A model generated the notes under the pieces. That model saw only the letters and a program-made list of their open reading frames with translations. It made no database searches and was not told where the DNA came from. Of a stretch of 64,000 bases of DNA, positions 41,522-49,816 are shown in pieces. Position 1 is the first letter of the stretch; every line of letters begins with the position of its first letter. This stretch comes from DATDAW01 sp036524675 (lineage in GTDB: Bacteria; Verrucomicrobiota; Verrucomicrobiia; Chthoniobacterales; DASVRZ01): assembly GCA_036524675.1 (NCBI GenBank), contig DATDBU010000113.1, forward strand, positions 1-64,000, read 5' to 3'. The position numbers and the translations under genes were made by a program.

Positions 41522-42826
41522 ATGGATCTCTGCATCATTGGTTCTGGTTACGTCGGCCTTGTCTCCGGCGCATGCTTCGCTGAAGTCGGTCATCGCGTCG
41601 TCTGTGTGGACAACGATCAACGAAAAGTGGATATGCTGCAGGCCGGCAAAATCCCTATTTACGAACCCGGCCTCGAAGAATTGGTGACCCGCAACGTCGC
41701 TGCAAAACGCCTCCGTTTTACGAATTCCATCGAGGATGGCGTAGACAATTCCCAGGTCGTTTTCATCGCCGTGCCAACACCGCCACAAGTTGACGGGAGC
41801 GTGGACCTTACATACATCGAACGCGTCGCCCGGGAAATCGCAGGCGTGTTGAAACCCGGCCAATTCCGCGTTGTCGTGGACAAATCCACCGTGCCCGTCA
41901 AGACCGGCGAAAAAGTGGCTGATACCATCAAGCGCTACAACAAGACGTCCGACTTCGCTGTCGTTTCGAATCCAGAATTCCTCCGCGAAGGCTGTGCTGT
42001 GCCGGACCTGATGAATCCTGACCGCGTCGTCATCGGCAGCGAGGACCAACGCGCGACGGACCTGATGAAGCAAGTTTATGAGCCGTTCCAGGCCCCGATT
42101 CTTGTCACGGACATTGCCAGCGCAGAGCTCATCAAACACGCTGCAAACAGCTTTCTCTCGCTTAAGATCAGCTACATCAACGCCATTTCCGCCATCTGCG
42201 AAGCTTCCGGCGCCGACGTCGAAATGGTCGCTGACGGTATTGGCACCGACAAGCGCATCGGACGCAACTTCCTCAACGCCGGCCTCGGCTATGGCGGCAG
42301 CTGTTTTCCGAAGGACGTTAAAGCCTTCATCGCGATCTCGAAACAGCTCGGTGTTCCATTCACCCTTCTCGAAGAAGTCGAACGCATCAACGTCGACCAG
42401 CTCAATCGATTCCTCGACAAAGTCCGCAGCGCACTTTGGGTGCTAAAGGACAAGAAAATTGCCGTGTGGGGTATGACGTTCAAACCTGATACCGATGACG
42501 TTCGTTCGTCAGTCCCGATCGAGCTCATCAACCGCCTCGTCGCAGAAGGTGCGCAAGTCACCGCCTACGATCCCAAGGGCGCAGAAAAAGCTGTCGAGTG
42601 GAAACTCATCGACCCGGCGAAAGTCAATATCGCCCCGTCGCCGCTCGCCGCGGTGGTGGACGCGGAAGCGCTCATCCTCGCGACGGAATGGAAGGAATTC
42701 CTCAACGTCGATTTCGAGGCAGTGAAAGCGAAAATGCACACGCCGCTCATCTTCGACGGTCGCAACCATTTCGACCCGGATACGATGCGCGAACTAGGCT
42801 TCACCTACCACAGCATCGGTCGTTAA
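41522..42826 (+). CDS. ugd: UDP-glucose 6-dehydrogenase
   Basis: A 434-residue enzyme oxidising UDP-glucose to UDP-glucuronate with two NAD. The NAD site is MDLCIIGSGYVGLVSGACFA, the catalytic cysteine is in GLGYGGSCFPKDVKAF (near residue 263), and the C-terminal domain has AVWGMTFKPDTDDVRSSV. It supplies precursors for capsule or LPS sugars. The A-rich leader has no Shine-Dalgarno. It is followed by an intrinsic terminator. Confidence 0.98.
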   Translation: MDLCIIGSGYVGLVSGACFAEVGHRVVCVDNDQRKVDMLQAGKIPIYEPGLEELVTRNVAAKRLRFTNSIEDGVDNSQVVFIAVPTPPQVDGSVDLTYIERVAREIAGVLKPGQFRVVVDKSTVPVKTGEKVADTIKRYNKTSDFAVVSNPEFLREGCAVPDLMNPDRVVIGSEDQRATDLMKQVYEPFQAPILVTDIASAELIKHAANSFLSLKISYINAISAICEASGADVEMVADGIGTDKRIGRNFLNAGLGYGGSCFPKDVKAFIAISKQLGVPFTLLEEVERINVDQLNRFLDKVRSALWVLKDKKIAVWGMTFKPDTDDVRSSVPIELINRLVAEGAQVTAYDPKGAEKAVEWKLIDPAKVNIAPSPLAAVVDAEALILATEWKEFLNVDFEAVKAKMHTPLIFDGRNHFDPDTMRELGFTYHSIGR

Positions 42827-42852
42827 CGTCGACCGACGCATCTCCAATTGCG

Positions 42853-42884
42853 AAAAAAGGCGCGGCTGTAACCGCGCCTTTTTT
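42853..42884 (+). terminator. rho-independent terminator after ugd
   Basis: AAAAAAGGCGCGG (42853-42865) pairs with CCGCGCCTTTTTT (42872-42884), a 13-bp stem with a 6-base loop ending in T6. The A and T tracts make it potentially bidirectional. Confidence 0.92.
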
Positions 42885-42934
42885 GCTTTTGTAATTTGCC
42901 GTTGCGACATCCGCCCCTCTATTTTCGCCCCTGA

Positions 42935-44089
42935 ATGCCTAATCTCTTCCCTGACGAATCAGCACGCCGCGCCGCTTTTCCGATTTGCTCCGACACCATT
43001 TACCTTTCGCACGCCGGTGTGACAGCCATCCCACAGTGTGTAGCCGACACCGTTATCGCTCACACGATCAAATCCACCCGCTCGATTCCGACAACGGACG
43101 AATACCTCCGCGAGATCGCTCTCACCCGTAAATCATCGGGCGCACTGCTCAACGCAAGTCCTGACGAAATCGCCCTTCTTGGCCCGACATCGCTTGGTCT
43201 TAGCCTCTTTGCCAATGGCCTCGACTGGAAACATGGCGACGAAGTTTTGTGTTATCTCGATGATTACCCCGCCAACGTTTATCCGTGGCTCGAACTTCGC
43301 CGCCGTGGCGTCTCTGTTCGCTTCCTGGAATCCGAAAATCCGGGCGAAATCACTCCAGAAATCGTCGAACGCTCCCTCACAGCACGCACACGCTTGGTGG
43401 CGCTCGCTTCCTGCAATTTTCTGACCGGGTACCGTATTGATCACGCTGCCATCGGACAGCTGCTCCATAATCGCGGGATTTTGTTTTCCCTCGACGCCAT
43501 CCAGACGCTCGGCGCATTCCCGACAACGGTCGAACATGTCGATTTCTTGAGCGCAGATGCGCACAAATGGCTTCTTGGCCCAATGGCCGCTGGCATCGTT
43601 TACGTAAAACGCGAGCATTTCGAGCGGATGCGCCCCACCCTGCTTGGAGCCTGGAATGTTCTTTCGCCTCAGTTTATCTCGCAGGCCGAGATTCGTTTTA
43701 TCGACTCCGCCCAGCGTTACGAACCCGGCGTCTTAAACATCCCTGCCATCCTTGGCATGCGCTCGGCGATCGACATGCTTCTCAGCTTTGGTATGGAAAC
43801 CATCGCGGCTCGGATCCTGGAAATTCGCAATCTTCTTTCCGCTGGGCTCGAAAGCCTTGGATGCAAGATTATCAGTCCGCAAGGCCCCCAAAACCAAAGC
43901 GGAATTCTCACCTTCCATCATCCGGGAAAAACCACGAAAACGCTCGCCGAAGCTTTAACGAAAGAGAAAGTGTCTGTTTCCCATCGTTTCGACCGCACCG
44001 GCAACGAATACGTCCGTCTCAGTCCGCATTTCTATAACACAGAGGCCGAAGTGGACAAAGTCCTGGAAACCATTGACGCCCACATATAA
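42935..44089 (+). CDS. class V aminotransferase-fold PLP enzyme
   Basis: A 384-residue fold-type I PLP protein of the cysteine desulfurase/selenocysteine lyase group. The PLP lysine is in VDFLSADAHKWLLGPMAAGI, and DAIQTLGAFP holds the aspartate contacting the cofactor ring nitrogen. Further residues are VRLSPHFYNTEAEVD near the C-terminus. The long cysteine loop of true desulfurases is not apparent, so another lyase or epimerase activity is possible. It stands alone after the ugd terminator. Confidence 0.85.
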   Translation: MPNLFPDESARRAAFPICSDTIYLSHAGVTAIPQCVADTVIAHTIKSTRSIPTTDEYLREIALTRKSSGALLNASPDEIALLGPTSLGLSLFANGLDWKHGDEVLCYLDDYPANVYPWLELRRRGVSVRFLESENPGEITPEIVERSLTARTRLVALASCNFLTGYRIDHAAIGQLLHNRGILFSLDAIQTLGAFPTTVEHVDFLSADAHKWLLGPMAAGIVYVKREHFERMRPTLLGAWNVLSPQFISQAEIRFIDSAQRYEPGVLNIPAILGMRSAIDMLLSFGMETIAARILEIRNLLSAGLESLGCKIISPQGPQNQSGILTFHHPGKTTKTLAEALTKEKVSVSHRFDRTGNEYVRLSPHFYNTEAEVDKVLETIDAHI

Positions 44090-44099
44090 TAGGGGTGGC

Positions 44100-44693
44100 A
44101 TGGGCATTTTGTTGTCTTTGTTAAGAAGCTTTCTCGGGTCAGACAAAACACAAGATTCCGGATCAATTCAGAGGGACTATGCACAGCGCAGGTACGAAGC
44201 CTATGTCAAAGATAGGGATGCTTATAGAGAGGCCGCCCTTTCAATAAGCGATCGATTTGACAAGGCTGTTCTTGCCCTGGCCGGCGGCTCCTTGGGTTTG
44301 TCAATCACCTTCATCGAAAAAATCGCGCCACATCCGGTGGCGTGGTCGCTTTTCGCATTAGGGTTGGCGTGGTTGCTCTTAATTATCTCTGTTCTAACAG
44401 GAGTTTACGCTCTCGCATCAAGCCAAACGGCGATTCAATTTGAAATTGACCAGTTAGATAAGAATTACCGCGAATTCCTCGATTCGTTAAAATCTCAAGA
44501 AAATGGCCTGTCACCGACCAATTCTCCTCAGGCGAACAAAGCAACTCAAACAACGCGAAGGCTTAATGTAACCTCGATGGTTTGCCTTGGACTTGGGATT
44601 CTCAGCTTATGTGTTTTCTCCTTGATAAATCTACCTCTTAGCAAAACATTTCCAACAGCGAGTCCAACAGCGAGTCCAACAGCGAGTCCATAA
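44100..44693 (+). CDS. three-helix membrane protein of unknown family
   Basis: A 197-residue protein. An amphipathic N-terminal helix (QRRYEAYVKDRDAYREAALS) is followed by three hydrophobic segments: ALAGGSLGLSITFIEKIA, WSLFALGLAWLLLIISVLTG and TSMVCLGLGILSLCVFSLIN, with a charged loop (DQLDKNYREFLDSLKSQENG) between the second and third. The C-terminus is a 12-bp repeat giving TASP three times. Base composition is richer in A+T than both flanking genes, suggesting transfer. A 38-codon proline-rich gene follows 5 bases after the stop. I do not recognise the family. Confidence 0.75.
   Translation: MGILLSLLRSFLGSDKTQDSGSIQRDYAQRRYEAYVKDRDAYREAALSISDRFDKAVLALAGGSLGLSITFIEKIAPHPVAWSLFALGLAWLLLIISVLTGVYALASSQTAIQFEIDQLDKNYREFLDSLKSQENGLSPTNSPQANKATQTTRRLNVTSMVCLGLGILSLCVFSLINLPLSKTFPTASPTASPTASP
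44655..44690 (+). repeat. 12-bp tandem repeat, three copies
   Basis: ACAGCGAGTCCA repeats three times in succession without mismatch, encoding Thr-Ala-Ser-Pro units at the C-terminus of the three-helix membrane protein. Copy number may vary between strains. Confidence 0.85.
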
Positions 44694-44698
44694 GCGCC

Positions 44699-44815
44699 AT
44701 GTCAGATTCACGAAAAACAGCCACAAGTAGAGAATCAAAAGGCAGCTACACGCCCCCCGCGAATACGTTGCCCCCGCCACCGCCTCCGCCCCCGAAACGG
44801 TCAAAACGTTCCTGA
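44699..44815 (+). CDS. 38-residue proline-rich peptide
   Basis: The frame starts 5 bases after the membrane-protein stop and encodes MSDSRKTATSRESKGSY, then TPPANTL, a run of eight prolines and a basic KRSKRS end. Close spacing and the strongly patterned composition argue for a real gene translated together with the membrane protein. A proline tract plus basic tail could be a ligand for a protein-interaction or membrane surface. No family is known to me. Confidence 0.5.
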   Translation: MSDSRKTATSRESKGSYTPPANTLPPPPPPPPKRSKRS

Positions 44816-44825
44816 CCGGAACCGA

Positions 44826-46451
44826 TTAAAAAACCTCGGGCTGCCAAAACCGGCTCTCCAAGCCGGAGACGCGCCGGATTTTCCGTTTGATCATTGTCGA
44901 CAAAACTTCCACAGAACACGCGAGGAATACGCGTTTTTTGGCCCGAGTGATTGCCGTGTAGAGCAGCTCTCTCGTCAACAATTCGACATCCTTGGACGGC
45001 AAAATCGTCAACACCTCGTCAAATTCGGATCCCTGACTCCGGTGCGCCGTTATCGCAAAGGCCGTCTCATGCGGCGGAAGGTTCGATGGCAAAAAGCGCC
45101 GCAAAGTTCCTTCCGTTTCACCCCGGAAAAACACTCGCATCTGTTGTCCCGTCGAGTCATCACACCATGCGACGCCGGTTTCGCCATTGAAAAGGTTGAG
45201 CGAGTAGTCATTTTCGGTGATCAAGACCGGACGCCCATGAAACCAGTCGCCGTCCACTTTCAGCAATGTCTCCATCGCGGCATTCACACCTTCCACGCCA
45301 AACGGCCCCTGACGCACTGCACAGAGAACGCGAAACCGATCCAACTTCTCGAGCGCAGTTGCAACGTCCTCGCTCGCACACACTTCCTGGAAGTGCGGTA
45401 ACGCCTTCCCCCGCAACAAGTCGTTCATGGTGGACGATGGGCTGAGTGCAACATCCGGGAACTTCTCGTTTTTCAAAATTTGTATCGCTGCTCCTGAATC
45501 GCCGGCCTTGACGGCGTCGCTCAACACCAAGATTCCACTGTTTTCACCAAATCTACGGCTCTTGCGAAGTTCGACGATGTGGCGCGCGATAGGCGCGTTG
45601 CCGCCGCCCGGCCCACACAAATCCCCCAGAATCGCGCCAGCCTCGACCGATGCCAGCTGGCTTCGATCACCAATCAGAATTAGTCGAGCCTTCTCGGGCA
45701 ACACCCGGACCAACCGGCTCAACAAACCGATATCAACCATCGACGCCTCATCGATAATCACGCCATCCACAGGCAAAAAGCCGCTTCGACCAGCATCCCG
45801 CAACAACCGATGAATCGTTCGCGCGCCAACCGGAATTTGCGATGCCATCGCCGGAGGCAAAACAAGCTCCGCGGAAACGCGTTCGATCGATTCTCGCATC
45901 CGAGCGGCTGCTTTTCCCGTCGACGCAACCAATGCCAGACGTGGTGGTTTTTCCGGGGTTTGTTCCATCAGGAGTGCCACAATCGCCAGTATCGTCCGAG
46001 TTTTTCCCGTCCCTGGGCCACCCGTAATGATCGCAAACCGATGGCGGACAGCTGTTTCAGCAGCATGACGCTGCAGATCCGCGGGATCATTCCCAAAGAA
46101 ACGGTTCAGTCCAGCAGCCAGTTGAGCCTCGTCAACGGCGATCGTCACCCGCAACCGACTCTCGACCGCATCACCTGCATCCTTTTCGTACGACCACAGC
46201 CGATGCAGGTATAAGCGACCCGCGTCGTCCAGTATCAGGGGTTGGTAGTCCCCAGGCCAGCCGACGACACCGGAATCACGCAACACCGCAATTTGTTCCT
46301 TGTCGCTTATGGCCACACAAACATCGCCATGGGAAGCAGCCTCACAAACTGCCTGAAGAGCTTGCGTCAGTTCCGTGGACGCCACTGCACCAAGACGCTC
46401 CAGCAATTCTCCCAAGTGCGGCGCAAGCAGAGTTTCCGACAGCGATTTCAC
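44826..46451 (-). CDS. recD: exodeoxyribonuclease V alpha chain RecD
   Basis: A 541-residue helicase subunit. Walker A is ITGGPGTGKTRTILAIVALL (near residue 143), Walker B is DGVIIDEASMVDIGLLSRL, motif IV-VI elements are FAITAHRSQGSEFDEV and LLYTAITRAKKRVFLACS. It is the fast 5'-3' motor of RecBCD. The start overlaps recB by 4 bases (ATGA), so translation is coupled. The N-terminal region is short compared with the enterobacterial protein (about 608 residues). Confidence 0.95.
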   Translation of the reverse strand: MKSLSETLLAPHLGELLERLGAVASTELTQALQAVCEAASHGDVCVAISDKEQIAVLRDSGVVGWPGDYQPLILDDAGRLYLHRLWSYEKDAGDAVESRLRVTIAVDEAQLAAGLNRFFGNDPADLQRHAAETAVRHRFAIITGGPGTGKTRTILAIVALLMEQTPEKPPRLALVASTGKAAARMRESIERVSAELVLPPAMASQIPVGARTIHRLLRDAGRSGFLPVDGVIIDEASMVDIGLLSRLVRVLPEKARLILIGDRSQLASVEAGAILGDLCGPGGGNAPIARHIVELRKSRRFGENSGILVLSDAVKAGDSGAAIQILKNEKFPDVALSPSSTMNDLLRGKALPHFQEVCASEDVATALEKLDRFRVLCAVRQGPFGVEGVNAAMETLLKVDGDWFHGRPVLITENDYSLNLFNGETGVAWCDDSTGQQMRVFFRGETEGTLRRFLPSNLPPHETAFAITAHRSQGSEFDEVLTILPSKDVELLTRELLYTAITRAKKRVFLACSVEVLSTMIKRKIRRVSGLESRFWQPEVF

Positions 46452-49400
46452 CGGAAAAGCGCCTCCAGTCTTCCAATCAGCGCTCCAGATGGCCTGTCAC
46501 TAAAAATTCCTCCTCGTAGAAAAATGTAGTGCACGCCGCCGAAATCGCGGTCCCAATCAAAACTTGATATCCGTTCCATGAGCTGACGCCGCAACGCCAC
46601 GCAATAGAGGAGGTATTGCAAACCGTAGTGGGCCCGTCGCATGGCATTTTCGATCGTTCCGGATTCGTAGGCCGACAGCACATTCGATTTCCAATCGACC
46701 AGATAAAACTTGCCATCATGCCGGAAGACCAGATCGATGTAACCTTTCAACATGCCCCGCACATCGGGAAAACTGAGCCGTTCCCAATCGATCGGCACCG
46801 CAGAACCCTGGCAAGCCGTGCGAAGTTTAGCCGGCGTCAATGTTCCGAGCGGAAGCATAAATTCCATTTCCTGGATACAATTCGCTTTCGAAATCCGGTC
46901 CAACGTCACACCTGCGTCCAGACGTGTTCGCACCGTTCGGCGCAGCATGTCCAGCACAAGTGCTTCAATTCCGGGTCGGTCCAGAATCGCACGTCGCAAC
47001 GCTCTCCGAACGATCGATGGCCACTCCATCTCGTCACTGAAATCGATGGATTCCAGAATCTCGTGAAGGCAGTTGCCGACATTTACTCCAGCGGGAAGCA
47101 CATTTTCGTTCGCATTCGCCTGCGGAGTGATTTCATCCCTCTCCGGCTCTTCCGACAAGGATGCGTGAGACAAACCTGTGAAACTCGCCACACGCCAATC
47201 GCGTCGAATCTCTCCGGAAAAAACCCGCCGTTGAAAGTCTGTCCGTTGAACGTCATGCCTGGACTCACGGAGATCCAACTCCAGCTGATCGTCTGTTAAA
47301 GATTGAACGCCAATCACTCCCTCCGGAAACCGCCTTTTCCAAGCCTGAACATTATCGCCTAACAGGCGGTAAACGGCCGAATCTTTTTCTATTTTGCCAG
47401 GGTGACACGTCAGATAGCATCGGTGCTTGGCGCGGGTGACGGCCACGTACAGAAGACGCAGGCTTTCGCGAATCTTCTCATCCATCGCCCGTTGCTCTGA
47501 AAACGCACGGTCCCGCTGATGAAGCCACCCAAGCAATCCGTCCTGTTCATCGTGATAAATCAAGGGTTCATCTTTGTTGGAGATTCTCCTCAATCCGCTT
47601 GGTGTCTTCCATGCGAACGGCACAAAAACGACGGGAAACTCCAGACCTTTACTGCGATGAACAGTCATCACCTGAACGGCCTCAGCGTCCGTCTCCAGCC
47701 GTTGCTCGTACGCCTCCGCATTCTCCCCGGCGTTCTCCTCGGCAATCCGCTCATCCAGCCACTGCAAGAGGCGGGCAGGGCCGAGCCGTTCGAGCGTTTC
47801 GACGCTGTGCAAAAGCTCGCCCAAATGAAGAAAATTCGTAATCGCCCGCTCGCCATTCCACTCGGATGCCAGTCGTTCGCGCACACGCCCAACACGCAAA
47901 ACATCGTCGAACATTCGCATGAACCCTTCATGGCGCAGAATCAAATGCCATTTCTGGAATTTTTCCGCCCATGCTTCGGCTGACCCGTCATCTTCTTTCA
48001 CAGCAATGTCTGCGGCATTCAATCCGAAGACGGGTGTTGCCAGTGCCGCCCGCCACGCATGCGGCCGCCTCGACTCAAGAACACCCGCAAGGACCCGCGC
48101 AACAGCCTCCGCCTCGGGCGAATGAAAAATATTGCGACCCGACTGGATGACTGCCGGAATTCCCTGCTGCTGGAAGGCGACTTGAACAATGGCTGCCTGA
48201 CGATTCGTGTCCGTGAGAACCGCGATGTCGCTGACGCGCAGTTTTTCCCCAGCGATTCTAGCATTTTCCAGTAATCGTTTCGATTCGCGCGCAACAGCCT
48301 TGGAAATAGCCACTTCCCTTTCACCATTCGTGTATTTCTGATCCGATTCATCGACCCAGAGAACCAGCGGAGAGGGTTTCCGACGGTTCATTTCCAGAGC
48401 CGGACGCGGCGCCTGCGACGTCGCTTTCACCCGGCGAAACACGATTTTCTCGTACTCAAACGGATTTTCCGAAACAGAGAAAAGCGCATTCACCGCCTCG
48501 ACCAACCGCTTTTCCGAACGGTGATTTGTGCCCAGCGAATATTGCCTGTCGCAAATTTCCCCGGTCTTCAAATACGTTCCTACGTCCGCACCGCGAAATC
48601 CGTAAATCGCCTGTTTGGGATCACCAATCAAATAAATCCAGTGCGCTTGCGCATCGAACAAACGCCTGAAAATCCGGTCCTGAACGGGGTCCGTATCCTG
48701 AAATTCATCAATCAACGCGGCGCACCACTTGCCTCGCAATCGAGCCACTTCAACAGCTGACATGTCTACTAGCGAGCGATCGACGTTCTCGAGCATGTCG
48801 CCAAACCCGAGCAGCTGGCGCTCACGTTTTCGCACTCTCAAATCTTCACGAATCGACCCCACGGCCTCGATGGCGAAAGCTTCGAAAAAATCGTCCAGCG
48901 CACGGCTTAGCTTGTCGCACTGATCGAAGAACAAGTGTTTCGGCGGCTGCAATTTCCGGCTTCGGTTGACATTTTCCGCCAGTTTCGATGTTCCAAACTG
49001 CTCAACCACCTTCAAATCTCCACTGCCAGTAAATACCGCCAAGATTTGCCGGAGCCATTCTCTAACCTTTTCAGGTTTCGCGTAGTCGCTTTTCGCCCAG
49101 CGCTGATCTTTCGTCAGGAGTTCGCTGATTTCAGCGGAGGCAGATCGCCAGGTGTCGCGGGCTGCTTCAAATGCCGATTTCGCCGTTTCCATCGCAGCAG
49201 CTAGATCGGGCGGCTCACCATGACGAATCAGCTGTATTTCCGGATATCTAAAAACGGACGCTACCAACCGCTCAAGGGATGCGGGAATCGGATGAGCAGT
49301 CAGCACCAATCGAGCTCCGACTGAATCCGTCGCGTACGCATAACGCCGCCAAAAATCTTCGACCACCTCGCGCCGGATCTCCGATTCGTCGGGCATCACG

Positions 49401-49816
49401 GTCGATTCCAAAGAATTGCCGCTTTCGAATGCGCGATCCTGTAACAGCCGCTGGCAAAAGCCATGAATCGTAAAAATCGGCGCCTGATCGATATTGCGAA
49501 GCCCGGCTTCCAGATTTGCCAGATTGTCTTTTCCAGATCGCTGAAGAATTTCCGATAAGAATTCAAACTTCTTTGCCGACTTTCCGTTCAACAAATCCAC
49601 GGCTTCACGAAGCATTTCTCGTATACGTTCCCGCAATTCCGCAGTGGCGGCTTCGGTAAACGTGCAGACGAGGATTTCGTCGATGCCAAGGCTGTGCTCG
49701 ATCATGAGCCTGGCAAAGATCGCGGTGAGCGTGAATGTCTTTCCTGTGCCCGCGCTGGCTTCGATCAACGTCCGCCCCCTTTCGATGGGCGTTTGTGCAA
49801 GATCGAATCGAATCAT
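46448..49816 (-). CDS. recB: exodeoxyribonuclease V beta chain RecB
   Basis: A 1122-residue UvrD-type helicase-nuclease. Motif I is LIEASAGTGKTFTLTAIFAR at residues 17-36, motif II is ALIDEFQDTDPVQDRIFRR, motif VI is LRLLYVAVTRAKHRCYLTC. The C-terminal nuclease carries KGYIDLVFRHDGKFYLVDWK, with the Asp...Asp-x-Lys metal-binding set. It degrades and resects double-strand ends with RecC and RecD. It overlaps both neighbours by 4 bases. Confidence 0.97.
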   Translation of the reverse strand: MIRFDLAQTPIERGRTLIEASAGTGKTFTLTAIFARLMIEHSLGIDEILVCTFTEAATAELRERIREMLREAVDLLNGKSAKKFEFLSEILQRSGKDNLANLEAGLRNIDQAPIFTIHGFCQRLLQDRAFESGNSLESTVMPDESEIRREVVEDFWRRYAYATDSVGARLVLTAHPIPASLERLVASVFRYPEIQLIRHGEPPDLAAAMETAKSAFEAARDTWRSASAEISELLTKDQRWAKSDYAKPEKVREWLRQILAVFTGSGDLKVVEQFGTSKLAENVNRSRKLQPPKHLFFDQCDKLSRALDDFFEAFAIEAVGSIREDLRVRKRERQLLGFGDMLENVDRSLVDMSAVEVARLRGKWCAALIDEFQDTDPVQDRIFRRLFDAQAHWIYLIGDPKQAIYGFRGADVGTYLKTGEICDRQYSLGTNHRSEKRLVEAVNALFSVSENPFEYEKIVFRRVKATSQAPRPALEMNRRKPSPLVLWVDESDQKYTNGEREVAISKAVARESKRLLENARIAGEKLRVSDIAVLTDTNRQAAIVQVAFQQQGIPAVIQSGRNIFHSPEAEAVARVLAGVLESRRPHAWRAALATPVFGLNAADIAVKEDDGSAEAWAEKFQKWHLILRHEGFMRMFDDVLRVGRVRERLASEWNGERAITNFLHLGELLHSVETLERLGPARLLQWLDERIAEENAGENAEAYEQRLETDAEAVQVMTVHRSKGLEFPVVFVPFAWKTPSGLRRISNKDEPLIYHDEQDGLLGWLHQRDRAFSEQRAMDEKIRESLRLLYVAVTRAKHRCYLTCHPGKIEKDSAVYRLLGDNVQAWKRRFPEGVIGVQSLTDDQLELDLRESRHDVQRTDFQRRVFSGEIRRDWRVASFTGLSHASLSEEPERDEITPQANANENVLPAGVNVGNCLHEILESIDFSDEMEWPSIVRRALRRAILDRPGIEALVLDMLRRTVRTRLDAGVTLDRISKANCIQEMEFMLPLGTLTPAKLRTACQGSAVPIDWERLSFPDVRGMLKGYIDLVFRHDGKFYLVDWKSNVLSAYESGTIENAMRRAHYGLQYLLYCVALRRQLMERISSFDWDRDFGGVHYIFLRGGIFSDRPSGALIGRLEALFR

